Shown here one piece after another: positions 1 to 7,436 of a stretch of DNA of 33,340 nt; positions within the stretch are counted from its first letter, which is position 1; every line of letters starts with the position of its first letter. The notes below the pieces were generated by a model. The model was not told the origin of the DNA, ran no database searches, and was given only the letters and a program-made list of their open reading frames with translations. Origin of the DNA: Minthousia sp045628125. Lineage in GTDB: Bacteria > Bacteroidota > Bacteroidia > Bacteroidales > Bacteroidaceae. The DNA lies in NCBI GenBank assembly GCA_045628125.1, contig JAZQPA010000028.1, forward strand, positions 1-33,340, written 5' to 3'. The position numbers and the translations under genes were made by a program.

Positions 1-497
1 GAAGTGGCATAGGCACGGTCGCGCTTAGGGAAATACTCGGCAGTAACCTTGATGGCAGCAGGGAAGTTACCCGACTCTCCCACCGCCAGTACGATACGGG
101 CAGCGATGAAGAAATACACACTGACCATGGCAATGGTGGACGCCAACACTCCGGAAGCATTCACAAGATCCTCGGCTCCACCCAAGGAGAGTGACCACTG
201 AGTGGCATAACCGCACAGGGCATGCAAACAAGCACCTGCCGACCAGACACCAATGGCAATCAGATAACCTTTCTTGGTACCCAGCCAGTCAATGAAACGG
301 CCAGAGAACAGGTTGGCAATGGCATATACGATACTGAACACAGCAGCAATGTTACCGTAATCGGTATCGGTCCAATGAAACTCGGGCGCAATAAAATCCT
401 TCCAAGTCAGTGACAGCACCTGACGGTCCAGATAGTTGACCGTGGTGGCACAGAACAGCAGAAGGCAGATAATCCAACGGAAGTTTGTCTTTTTCAT
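1..497 (-). CDS. ExuT-like MFS hexuronate transporter, 5' part (cut by window edge)
   Basis: This reading frame is open from the ATG at 497 to the window edge, giving about 165 residues of the N-terminal half of a major facilitator transporter. It begins MKKTNFRWIICLLLFCATTV and continues NYLDRQVLS, a start typical of the anion:cation symporter (ACS) branch that includes ExuT and other hexuronate carriers. Hydrophobic helices follow at about 8-25, 48-65 and 75-95. The motif-A-like loop between helices 2 and 3 reads GRFIDWLGTKKG, and AVGESGNFPAAIK resembles the conserved ACS helix-4/5 motif. It is the last visible gene of the hexuronate operon, 18 bases after eda, so uptake of glucuronate or galacturonate across the inner membrane is the best guess. 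Substrate is inferred from context; family assignment is solid. Confidence 0.85.
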   Translation of the reverse strand, partial: MKKTNFRWIICLLLFCATTVNYLDRQVLSLTWKDFIAPEFHWTDTDYGNIAAVFSIVYAIANLFSGRFIDWLGTKKGYLIAIGVWSAGACLHALCGYATQWSLSLGGAEDLVNASGVLASTIAMVSVYFFIAARIVLAVGESGNFPAAIKVTAEYFPKRDRAYAT

Positions 498-515
498 AGG
501 TATTTGGGTCGTTTT

Positions 516-1178
516 TTATAATTCCTTGATGATAGCCAAAGCTTCGGCACACTTATCGGTGACATACTGCCAGTCACCGGCAGCCACCTTATCCTTAGGG
601 AACAGCTTTGAGCCCATGCCCACGCTGTACACACCGGCCTTAAACCAACCGGTCAGATTCTCGGCATTAGGCTCAACACCACCGGTAACCATCAGTTTAG
701 TCCATGGCATAGGAGCCAACAGGCCCTTTACGAATTTAGGGCCCAGCACGTCACCAGGGAACACCTTAATCAAATCGCATCCTGCCTCCATGGCAAAACC
801 CACCTCGGATACTGTACCGCATCCCGGCACATAAGGAACGCCACGGCGGTTGCACACCTTGGCAATCTCAGGATTAAACAATGGGCCTACCACGAAACAG
901 GCACCCAACTGCATATAAAGAGAGGCTGTTCCCGGCTCAACCACAGAACCTACGCCCACGGCCATCTCCGGACACTCAACGGCAGCAAACTTTACCACCT
1001 GAGCAAACACCTCCTGGGCGAAATCACCACGGTTAGTAAACTCGAAAGCACGGACTCCGCCATCGTAGCATGCCTTCAACACTTTCTTTGCTATCTCTGC
1101 ATCAGCATGATAAAACACGGGAACCATAGGGGCCGCTCCGATTTTCTGCATCACGCTCAACTTATCAAACTTTGCCAT
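516..1178 (-). CDS. eda: KDPG/KHG aldolase (2-dehydro-3-deoxy-phosphogluconate aldolase)
   Basis: The 220-residue protein is a class I aldolase that splits 2-keto-3-deoxy-6-phosphogluconate into pyruvate and glyceraldehyde 3-phosphate in the cytoplasm, the last step of hexuronate breakdown. The Schiff-base lysine lies in LIKVFPG (K138). The catalytic glutamate is in FEFTNRG (E46), and GVGSV and MVTGGV mark phosphate-binding loops of the TIM barrel. Length fits the family (about 205-220). It starts at ATG 1178 behind a GGAGG-like site (GTGGAGGAAAG) about ten bases upstream. The 64-base gap to kdgK (1179-1242) contains no further gene or clear terminator, so it is probably cotranscribed with its neighbours. 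Confidence 0.93.
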   Translation of the reverse strand: MAKFDKLSVMQKIGAAPMVPVFYHADAEIAKKVLKACYDGGVRAFEFTNRGDFAQEVFAQVVKFAAVECPEMAVGVGSVVEPGTASLYMQLGACFVVGPLFNPEIAKVCNRRGVPYVPGCGTVSEVGFAMEAGCDLIKVFPGDVLGPKFVKGLLAPMPWTKLMVTGGVEPNAENLTGWFKAGVYSVGMGSKLFPKDKVAAGDWQYVTDKCAEALAIIKEL

Positions 1179-1242
1179 ATTCTTTCATTCTTTCCTCCAC
1201 CAGTTCCTTCGCATAACTCAGGTTGCCAGGAGGGGGATGTTT

Positions 1243-2265
1243 TTATCTTTGTACACGTCCGTTTGCGTTTCCTCCTGCCAAAGCCTCCACTTCAGCCTCA
1301 GAAACCAGATTAAAATCACCATTAATGGTATGCTTCAGCGCCGAAGCAGCCACAGCGAACTCCAGCGCCTCACCCTGATTTGCCTTAGTCAGCAAACCGT
1401 GAATCAAGCCACCAGAGAAAGAATCGCCACCACCTACACGATCAATGATAGGATCAATGTCGTAACGCTTGGACTGATAGAATTCCTTTCCATCATAAAT
1501 CAGAGCCTTCCATCCGTTATGAGTCGCAGAGAAGGATTCACGCAAGGTAGACACTACATACTTGAAACCGTACTCCTCTTTCATCTGTTTGAAGATGCCC
1601 TCATAACCGGCAGCATCGGTCTGGCCACCCTCCACATCGGCATCCGGCTTAAAGCCTAGACAAAGTTCTGCGTCCTCCTCATTGCCGATACATACATCCA
1701 CGTATTTCATCAATGGGCGCATGATGCTGATGGCCTTTTCCGAAGTCCATAATTTCTTTCGGAAGTTCAAGTCAACAGATACGGTCACACCATGACGCTT
1801 GGCAGCCTCGCAAGCCAGGCGGGTCAATTCGGCAGCCTTATCTGAAATGGCAGGAGTGATGCCGCTCCAGTGGAACCAATCAGCACCTTCCATGATAGCG
1901 TCAAAATCGAAATCCTCAGGAACAGCCTCAGCAATAGCCGAATGAGCACGGTCATAAATCACCTTTGAAGGGCGCATGCTGGCACCGGTCTCTGCATAAT
2001 ACAAACCTATACGGTCACCACCACGCACAATGTACCGGGTATCTACCCCATAGCGGCGAAGCGCATTTACTGCAATCTGTCCAATCTCATGCTTAGGCAA
2101 TTTGGTCACCAGATAAGCCTCGTGTCCATAATTGGCGCAACTGATAGCCACGTTAGCCTCGCCACCTCCAGGAATGATCCGGAAACTGTCTGTCTGTATA
2201 AAACGGTCATTACCCTCAGGAGAAAGGCGAAGCATAATCTCGCCCAATGTTATAATCTTAGCCAT
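1243..2265 (-). CDS. kdgK: 2-keto-3-deoxygluconate kinase, PfkB family
   Basis: This 340-residue ribokinase/PfkB-family sugar kinase phosphorylates 2-keto-3-deoxygluconate to KDPG, using ATP. The N-terminal PfkB signature is seen as PGGGEANVAISCANYG (32-47). The C-terminal signature is DRVGGGDSFSGGL, with the anion hole GGGD at 278-281 and D281 as the catalytic base. The function is supported by position between uxuA, which makes the substrate, and eda, which uses the product. UxuA ends 18 bases upstream. Other PfkB substrates (fructose, tagatose 6-phosphate) are possible by sequence alone, but the operon leaves little doubt. Confidence 0.92.
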   Translation of the reverse strand: MAKIITLGEIMLRLSPEGNDRFIQTDSFRIIPGGGEANVAISCANYGHEAYLVTKLPKHEIGQIAVNALRRYGVDTRYIVRGGDRIGLYYAETGASMRPSKVIYDRAHSAIAEAVPEDFDFDAIMEGADWFHWSGITPAISDKAAELTRLACEAAKRHGVTVSVDLNFRKKLWTSEKAISIMRPLMKYVDVCIGNEEDAELCLGFKPDADVEGGQTDAAGYEGIFKQMKEEYGFKYVVSTLRESFSATHNGWKALIYDGKEFYQSKRYDIDPIIDRVGGGDSFSGGLIHGLLTKANQGEALEFAVAASALKHTINGDFNLVSEAEVEALAGGNANGRVQR

Positions 2266-2283
2266 ATTTTTATACTGTTCTAT

Positions 2284-3462
2284 TTATTTCGCGAATAATG
2301 TTCTAGCTATACCCAATTCCATGCCTCGAATCTCGGCCAATTCTCTCATACGTCCCAAACAGGTATAACCCGGATTGGTTTTCTTTCCATTCAAGTCATC
2401 GATAATCTGGTGACCGTGGTCAGGACGCAACGGGATAGAGCACTGGCGCTTCTGCTCCACTTCCAGCATAGCCTTCAGGAACTCATAGGTATCCAAATCG
2501 CCCTCGAAAGTCCACTTCTCATAGAAGTCACCCTCCTCGGTCTGGGATACCGCACGCAAATGCACAAAATTAATGCGGTCGCCGAAACGGCGCATCATAC
2601 CCACCAGGTCGTGCTTTCCAGCTCCACCGAAACTGCCGGTACACAGACACAGGCCGTTGCTCTTGTTCGGCACAGCATCAATAATCTGCTGGAAATCCTC
2701 GGCCGATGACAGGATACGTGGCAAGCCTAAGATAGGCATAGGAGGATCATCCGGATGAATGACCATATATACGCCAGCCTCATCGGCCACCGGACAAACC
2801 TGAGACAGGAAGTAGATGAGATTAGCACGCAGGCGGTTGGCATCAATATCCTTATAACGGTCCAATTCTCCCTGGAACTGGTCGAGCGTGAAACTCTCCT
2901 CAGAGCCCGGAAGTCCGGCAATCATGGTACGGGTAAGCGTATAAATCTCCTGCTCGTCCATCTGCTCAAAGCGGGCTTTAGCCTTAGCCATCTGCTCCGG
3001 GGTATAAGCCTTTTCGGCACCCGGGCGTTTCAGGATGAACAAGTCGAACGCCATGAAAGCAGCCATCTCAAACATCAGTCCGTGGCTACCATCGGGAAAC
3101 ACATAATCCAGGTTGGTACGGGTCCAATCCAAAACCGGCATGAAATTATAGGTAACCATGTGGATGCCACAGGCACCCAGATTGCGGATACTCTGCTTAT
3201 AGTTCTCGATATACTGCTGGTAGTTGCCCTCCTGAGTCTTGATATGCTCATGAACCGGCACACTCTCCACACCACTCCATACCAGACCTGCCTCCTCAAT
3301 CTGCTGCTTACGCTTCATGATCTCCTCAACGGTCCATACTTCTCCGTTAGGTACATGATGCAGGGCTGTAATTACACCAGAGCAACCAGCCTGACGGATA
3401 TCACTAAGGCTGACAGGGTCGTTAGGACCATACCAGCGAAAAGTCTGTTCACACAAATACAT
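2284..3462 (-). CDS. uxuA: D-mannonate dehydratase
   Basis: At 392 residues this matches the usual UxuA length. The enzyme is a metal-dependent TIM-barrel dehydratase that converts D-mannonate to 2-keto-3-deoxygluconate in the cytoplasm. Diagnostic segments are the N-terminal FRWYGPNDPVSLSDIRQAG, GVESVPVHE, YNFMPVLDWTRT, the metal-site stretch VIHPDDPP, LCLCTGSFG and the C-terminal LRPDHGHQI. It lies 11 bases after the SDR oxidoreductase that should supply mannonate and 18 bases before kdgK, so gene order follows the pathway. No truncation is apparent. Confidence 0.95.
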   Translation of the reverse strand: MYLCEQTFRWYGPNDPVSLSDIRQAGCSGVITALHHVPNGEVWTVEEIMKRKQQIEEAGLVWSGVESVPVHEHIKTQEGNYQQYIENYKQSIRNLGACGIHMVTYNFMPVLDWTRTNLDYVFPDGSHGLMFEMAAFMAFDLFILKRPGAEKAYTPEQMAKAKARFEQMDEQEIYTLTRTMIAGLPGSEESFTLDQFQGELDRYKDIDANRLRANLIYFLSQVCPVADEAGVYMVIHPDDPPMPILGLPRILSSAEDFQQIIDAVPNKSNGLCLCTGSFGGAGKHDLVGMMRRFGDRINFVHLRAVSQTEEGDFYEKWTFEGDLDTYEFLKAMLEVEQKRQCSIPLRPDHGHQIIDDLNGKKTNPGYTCLGRMRELAEIRGMELGIARTLFAK

Positions 3463-3473
3463 ACTTCAATGCG

Positions 3474-4283
3474 TTAAATACTGAATGCGTCAAAACCTCC
3501 GTCCACAATAGACAAGGCACCGGTCACGAAACTGCTGGCATCGCTGATCAGGTAATGAATGGTACCGAACAACTCCTCAGGCTCAGCAAAGCGTCCCATT
3601 GGAGTATGAGCGATGATGGACTGACCACGGGCGGTAAGAGAACCATCCGGATTGGTCAGCAATGCACGGTTCTGATTGGTCAGCAGGAAACCGGGAACAA
3701 TGGCATTCATACGGATTTCCGGACTGAATTTGGTAGCCAGCTCGGTGGCCATGTAACGGGTATAGTTGGCAATGGCAGCCTTTGCAGAGCCGTAACCCAC
3801 CACACGGGTCAAAGGGCGCAAAGCCGACTCACTACAGAAATTCACAATCACACCCTTTTTCTTCTCAGCCATGACAGGCAGGAAAACCTGGGTAGGCAGA
3901 ATGGTACCGAACAAGTTCAGATCCACCACCTGACGGAAAGCATCCACACTCAAATCCAGGAAAGACTTATCGGGAGCGATAGTGGCGCCCGGCATGTTAC
4001 CGCCTGCGGCATTTAGGAGCACATCAATGGTACCATAAGCCTTCAGGATATCCTCGCGGTTCTGCTCCAGCATCTCCTTGTTCATCACATCGGTCTTCAG
4101 ATACAGAGCCTCGCCTTTCTGCTTCAGTTCTGCCTCCAAAGCCTTACCCTGATCATCCTTACGGGCCAAAAGAACTACCTTGGCACCATTTTCAACCAAA
4201 TAGCCGGCAATGTTCCGGCCCAAGATGCCACATGCGCCGGTCAAGACTACTACCTTGCCGGTTATATCAAAATAATTTTTCAT
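3474..4283 (-). CDS. SDR-family D-mannonate oxidoreductase (fructuronate reductase)
   Basis: A 269-residue classical short-chain dehydrogenase/reductase. The Rossmann motif is TGACGILG (15-22), followed by the NAAGG motif (92-96). The catalytic set is the serine in NFCSESA (150-155), Y165 and K169 (YGSAK). The C-terminus ASSFVTGALSIVDGGF is typical of the family. As first gene of the hexuronate operon it probably reduces D-fructuronate to D-mannonate with NAD(P)H, taking the place of the unrelated long-chain UxuB of E. coli. That role is inferred from its neighbours and from the known use of SDR enzymes for this step in Bacteroidetes; the sequence alone shows only an SDR. Confidence 0.85.
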   Translation of the reverse strand: MKNYFDITGKVVVLTGACGILGRNIAGYLVENGAKVVLLARKDDQGKALEAELKQKGEALYLKTDVMNKEMLEQNREDILKAYGTIDVLLNAAGGNMPGATIAPDKSFLDLSVDAFRQVVDLNLFGTILPTQVFLPVMAEKKKGVIVNFCSESALRPLTRVVGYGSAKAAIANYTRYMATELATKFSPEIRMNAIVPGFLLTNQNRALLTNPDGSLTARGQSIIAHTPMGRFAEPEELFGTIHYLISDASSFVTGALSIVDGGFDAFSI

Positions 4284-4309
4284 TCTATTAAGGTTAATAT
4301 ACGTGCTTG

Positions 4310-4342
4310 CAAAGTTAATGAATTAATACATCAATAGAAAAT
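4310..4342 (-). promoter_or_regulatory. Promoter of the hexuronate operon
   Basis: Read on the minus strand, TAACTTTG (4310-4317) fits the Bacteroidetes -7 element TAnnTTTG. About 19 bases further upstream lies TTTTC (4336-4340), a weak -33 element. Transcription would start near 4303, about 20 bases before the SDR ATG at 4283. Confidence 0.6.
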
Positions 4343-4402
4343 AATTACACCTTAATTATAAAAGAAAGTCGATTGCCACTGTTAATCGTTGTTAATTATC
4401 AA

Positions 4403-4453
4403 GTACTATGCGATACAAGGTACCAATATTATGCATACATTTGTGCCATACAA
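4403..4453 (+). promoter_or_regulatory. padR-pspC promoter with repeated ATACA boxes (possible PadR operator)
   Basis: TACATTTG (4436-4443) fits the -7 consensus 26 bases before the PadR ATG. Around it the pentamer ATACA recurs at 4413-4417, 4435-4439 and 4448-4452, and the longer direct repeat TATGC(G)ATACA occurs at 4408 and 4430. PadR regulators usually control their own operon, so these repeats flanking the promoter are candidate binding sites. No good -33 TTTG is visible, as might be expected for a regulated promoter. Confidence 0.45.
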
Positions 4454-4468
4454 AGAAAAAGAAGAAAA

Positions 4469-4816
4469 ATGAACGTAGACAACATCAAATCACAAATGCG
4501 CAAAGGCATGCTGGAATACTGCATCCTGTTGCTGCTGCATCAGCAAGAGGCCTACGCATCAGACATTATCGTCCGTCTGAAAGAGGCCAGTCTGATAGTC
4601 GTAGAGGGGACACTGTACCCCCTGCTTACCCGATTGAAAAATGACGGGTTGCTGAAATACGAATGGGTGGAGTCAACCCAGGGACCTCCCCGTAAGTATT
4701 ACGCACTGACCCCGGATGGCGAGAAATTCCTCAGTGAACTGGAAGGAGCCTGGGACCAGTTATCAGAGACCATATTTTTCTTACGTAACAACAGAAAAAA
4801 ATTATTACCACTATGA
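4469..4816 (+). CDS. PadR-family transcriptional regulator
   Basis: A 115-residue winged-helix regulator of the PadR family (short subfamily of about 110 residues). The family pattern is clear: MRKGMLEYCILLLLH opens the domain, YASDIIVRLKEA is the recognition region, and VVEGTLYPLLTRLKNDGLL is the very conserved PadR block. It is followed by the wing and YYALTPDGEKFL. I chose ATG 4469 rather than an upstream in-frame ATG (4373), because the promoter's -7 element at 4436-4443 lies between them. Its last bases overlap the pspC-like gene by four (ATGA), so translation is coupled. It probably represses its own operon; the inducing signal is unknown. Confidence 0.9.
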   Translation: MNVDNIKSQMRKGMLEYCILLLLHQQEAYASDIIVRLKEASLIVVEGTLYPLLTRLKNDGLLKYEWVESTQGPPRKYYALTPDGEKFLSELEGAWDQLSETIFFLRNNRKKLLPL

Positions 4817-5910
4817 TTAAGACATTGACCGTAAATATTGGCGGAATGGTATATACCATCGATGAGGATGCATACCAGCTGCTTGACACCTATTTGAGCA
4901 ATTTGAAAAAGCACTTCGCACACGAAGAGGGTGCTGATGAGATTCTGGAAGACATGGAACAGCGCATGGGCGAGCTGTTCAGTGAGCGCATTGAGAGCAA
5001 GAACCAGATTATCACTTTGAAAGATGTAGAGGATGTGATCAAACTGATGGGACAGCCTGAGGATTTTCAGGAAGGAGAAACCGAAGACAACTCCAGCAAT
5101 GCCCAGGAGAAGAGACAGGAAAACACCCATACTGCCAAAGAGAAAGGCGACCGACGACTGTTCCGTGACCCGGACAATAAGGTATTGGGAGGAGTGCTGG
5201 CAGGAATTGCCCATTACTACGATTTAGATGTGACATTAGTACGATTGGGATTCGTTGTATGTGGCGCCATCTTACTTCATGTGGGTATTCTCTCCCTGCT
5301 GATTCTTTACATGATCGGCTGGGCTGTGATTCCAGAAGCTTCGGATGCCGCAGATCGCCTGGCTATGCACGGAGAGAAAATCAATGTGGAGAACATCGGC
5401 AAGACCGTAACAGACGGCTTTGAGAAAGCCAGCAATTTTGTAAAGGACCCTAAAACTCAAAGCAGCGCTAAGCGTTTTGGCGAAGAATTGGTCAATTTCA
5501 TGGGCGTATGCGCTAAGATACTACTAGTATTGATTGCCATTGCCTTTGCACCAGTAGCATTCGGTCTGATTATGGCATGCTTTGGATTGGTAGCAGGAGG
5601 ATTGGGATTACTGGCAGCCACCCCGACTATCATGTCTGAGATATTCCCTGTGCTGGTTGATGAATTCCCTCTATTAAACGACGGCCTGCTGTTTACACAG
5701 CATCCGGCATTGATCTGGACACTGGCCATTGGCGGTATCCTAGTAGCTATCCTGCCTCTGTTTGCCCTTATCCACATGCTGTTCTACTATTTCGGTAATA
5801 TCAAGCCAATGGGTGTGAATACCCGCATCGCACTGATAATTATCTGGTTTATTGCGCTGTTTACCGTCATCGGCTGTGGAAGCAGTCTGGGTTTCATCCT
5901 CGCTCAGTAA
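4813..5910 (+). CDS. PspC-domain membrane protein
   Basis: A 365-residue membrane protein with three parts. Residues 1-110 are a soluble acidic region with a helical DUF often found before PspC domains in Bacteroidetes. Residues 115-176 are a PspC domain (RRLFRDPDNKVLGGVLAGIA, then DLDVTLVRLGF and one or two helices ending GWAVIPEA). Residues 225-365 contain about four more membrane helices (232-270, 300-325, 338-363). PspC proteins take part in envelope-stress responses in enterobacteria. The PadR-PspC pair is common in Bacteroidetes and its job there is not established. It overlaps padR by four bases, so regulator and membrane protein are made together. Confidence 0.88.
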   Translation: MIKTLTVNIGGMVYTIDEDAYQLLDTYLSNLKKHFAHEEGADEILEDMEQRMGELFSERIESKNQIITLKDVEDVIKLMGQPEDFQEGETEDNSSNAQEKRQENTHTAKEKGDRRLFRDPDNKVLGGVLAGIAHYYDLDVTLVRLGFVVCGAILLHVGILSLLILYMIGWAVIPEASDAADRLAMHGEKINVENIGKTVTDGFEKASNFVKDPKTQSSAKRFGEELVNFMGVCAKILLVLIAIAFAPVAFGLIMACFGLVAGGLGLLAATPTIMSEIFPVLVDEFPLLNDGLLFTQHPALIWTLAIGGILVAILPLFALIHMLFYYFGNIKPMGVNTRIALIIIWFIALFTVIGCGSSLGFILAQ

Positions 5911-5917
5911 TATAGGT

Positions 5918-6223
5918 ATGGATATCCGCGAAGTGGTGAAAACCTGCACTTCCATCACCGAGTTCCAACGCAAGGTGTACCTGGAACTTCTGAATGTTCC
6001 TACCGGCCAGACCATTACCTATGGTGAACTGGCCAAGCGGATAGGCTGCCGGAGTGCCCAGGCGGTAGGCCAAGCCTTAAAGCGCAACCCGTTTGCGCCC
6101 GATGTCCCTTGCCACAGGGTGATAGCCTCAGACGGCTCGATGTGCGGATTCAACGGGCATCGGGAAGGTGAGCAGATAGAGAAAAAGAAAAGACTCCTTC
6201 GGGAAGAAGGAGCCTTATCTTAA
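5918..6223 (+). CDS. Short MGMT-family DNA alkyltransferase
   Basis: The 101-residue protein is the C-terminal catalytic domain of the methylated-DNA--cysteine methyltransferase family, without the usual N-terminal domain. The acceptor motif is VPCHRV (C65), the helix-turn-helix carrying the arginine finger is around YGELAKRIGCRSAQAVGQAL, and NPFAPDVPCHR is conserved. Because the cysteine is present, it may be a real alkyltransferase. It lacks the tryptophan (PWHR) that defines the alkyltransferase-like (Atl) proteins it resembles in length. Start at ATG 5918 is preferred: an upstream frame would run into the pspC-like gene. It follows that gene by seven bases and ends the operon before a strong terminator. 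Confidence 0.85.
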   Translation: MDIREVVKTCTSITEFQRKVYLELLNVPTGQTITYGELAKRIGCRSAQAVGQALKRNPFAPDVPCHRVIASDGSMCGFNGHREGEQIEKKKRLLREEGALS

Positions 6224-6229
6224 GAAAAA

Positions 6230-6262
6230 AAATGGCGGAACAGATGTTCCGTCATTTTTTCT
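6230..6262. terminator. Bidirectional intrinsic terminator
   Basis: The arms ATGGCGGAAC and GTTCCGTCAT (6232-6241, 6245-6254) form a 10-bp stem with one G.T pair. It is flanked by a run of A on the left and T on the right, so it can stop the alkyltransferase operon (plus) and the rubrerythrin gene (minus). Confidence 0.85.
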
Positions 6263-6266
6263 ATCA

Positions 6267-6806
6267 TTAATAGTTGTTTGCCTTCAGCTGGAAGTATGCC
6301 TTTGGATGATTGCAAACAGGGCAAGACTCTGGAGCCTCCTTGCCAACATGAACGTGACCACAGTTACGGCACTGCCAGATGCACTCACCCTCGCGGCTGA
6401 ACACCAGCTTACCCTGAACATTAGCCAACAGTTTCTTGTAACGCTCCTCGTGCTCCTTCTCGATAGCAGCAACCCCCTCGAACAGGTCAGCAATCTCATC
6501 GAAACCTTCCTCGCGAGCCTCCTTGGCCATCTGAGGATACATATCTGTCCACTCGTCAAACTCACCTGCAGCAGCATCAATCAGGTTCTCTTCAGTTGAA
6601 CCGATACCATGGAACAGCTTGAACCACATCTTAGCGTGCTCCTTCTCCTGAGCTGCGGTCTCCTCGAACATAGCAGCAATCTGCTCAAAACCTTCCTTCT
6701 TTGCCTTAGAAGCATAATAGTTGTACTTGTTACGTGCCTGGCTCTCACCAGCAAATGCAGCCATCAAATTAGCCTCTGTCTTTGTACCTTTTAAATCCTT
6801 TGCCAT
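6267..6806 (-). CDS. rbr: Rubrerythrin
   Basis: A 179-residue classical rubrerythrin, a cytoplasmic non-haem iron peroxidase that reduces hydrogen peroxide in anaerobes. The ferritin-like domain (1-135) carries the di-iron ligands in FAGESQARNKY, EETAAQEKEH (E54xxH57) and EKEH (E116xxH119). The C-terminal rubredoxin-type domain has CRNC (146-149) and CPVC (162-165), which feed electrons to the di-iron site. Length and architecture are normal. It is a single gene with its own promoter and a shared terminator. Together with the desulfoferrodoxin at 10997 it forms the usual anaerobe oxygen-defence set. Confidence 0.96.
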   Translation of the reverse strand: MAKDLKGTKTEANLMAAFAGESQARNKYNYYASKAKKEGFEQIAAMFEETAAQEKEHAKMWFKLFHGIGSTEENLIDAAAGEFDEWTDMYPQMAKEAREEGFDEIADLFEGVAAIEKEHEERYKKLLANVQGKLVFSREGECIWQCRNCGHVHVGKEAPESCPVCNHPKAYFQLKANNY

Positions 6807-6847
6807 AATTTTATTAAAATATAGTTTGTTATTAACGATTGTCAGCG

Positions 6848-6855
6848 CAAAATTA
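6848..6855 (-). promoter_or_regulatory. -7 element of the rubrerythrin promoter
   Basis: On the minus strand TAATTTTG fits TAnnTTTG and lies 42 bases before the rubrerythrin ATG. No clear TTTG sits at the normal -33 distance. Confidence 0.5.
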
Positions 6856-6888
6856 CAAAAAACAAACCTAAATACACGGATTTTTCTG

Positions 6889-6896
6889 TATCTTTG
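6889..6896 (+). promoter_or_regulatory. -7 element of the NimA-like gene promoter
   Basis: TATCTTTG matches TAnnTTTG 20 bases before the ATG at 6916. The start site would be just before the gene, leaving a very short leader. No convincing -33 box is visible. Confidence 0.5.
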
Positions 6897-6915
6897 CGGA
6901 TAAACTTGTTAAACT

Positions 6916-7431
6916 ATGCGAAAAATAAGCAGAGAGATGCCAGCAGAATGGGCTCATGAAGTCCTGGATGCCGCACCTTATATCACTGTCAGCATGACAC
7001 TGGCAGACGGAACACCCTATGCACTGCCACTATCCCTGGCACGCGGCGGCGAGAATGTGTTTTATTTTCACGGAGCTCAGATGGGTCTAAAGATGGAAAC
7101 CCTGAAACTGCATCCCGAAGTATGCCTATCGGCCGTTACCAGATGCAAGCCTGTGGTAGGCCCTAAGGACAACAGCTTTACACTGGAATACCGCTCAGCC
7201 ATAGCCTTTGGCCGTGCTGAGACAGTAACCGACGAGACCGAGAGGATAGAGGCCATGCGTGCTATCTGCCAACGCTTCCTGCCTCACCACATGCCCGCAT
7301 TTGAAGAGGCTGTCAAGGAGAGCATGGCCCATACCGCCATTGTACGCATCACTCTGAGTGCACCTCCTACCGGCAAGCGAAAGGAATTTGATGCCAACGG
7401 AGAAGAAATGAAATACGGACGAATGAAATAA
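6916..7431 (+). CDS. Pyridoxamine 5'-phosphate oxidase-family (NimA-like) flavin-binding protein
   Basis: A 171-residue split-barrel flavin-binding protein of the pyridoxamine-phosphate-oxidase superfamily, nearest in style to the NimA-like group. Visible segments are APYITVSMTLADGTPYALPLS (near 20-40), the strand VFYFHGAQMGLKMETL, VCLSAVT and YRSAIAFGRAETV, with a C-terminal KEFDANGEEMKYGRMK. Some relatives (Nim) reduce 5-nitroimidazoles, but most members are uncharacterised housekeeping flavoproteins, and nothing here shows drug resistance. It is followed after five bases by the symporter gene, so the two are probably cotranscribed. Confidence 0.82.
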   Translation: MRKISREMPAEWAHEVLDAAPYITVSMTLADGTPYALPLSLARGGENVFYFHGAQMGLKMETLKLHPEVCLSAVTRCKPVVGPKDNSFTLEYRSAIAFGRAETVTDETERIEAMRAICQRFLPHHMPAFEEAVKESMAHTAIVRITLSAPPTGKRKEFDANGEEMKYGRMK

Positions 7432-7436
7432 CAACC

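Noticed and set aside
1179..1242. Possible small gene or remnant between kdgK and eda
   Set aside because: No frame with a start and stop fits; the 64 bases contain only the ribosome-binding site of eda.
2755..3477. 240-codon frame opposite uxuA
   Set aside because: Antisense shadow of the well-supported uxuA gene, with no recognisable domain.
6916..7431. Nitroimidazole resistance (nim) gene
   Set aside because: The fold is NimA-like, but sequence alone gives no sign of a true nim gene, and there is no insertion sequence promoter upstream of the kind seen with mobile nim genes.
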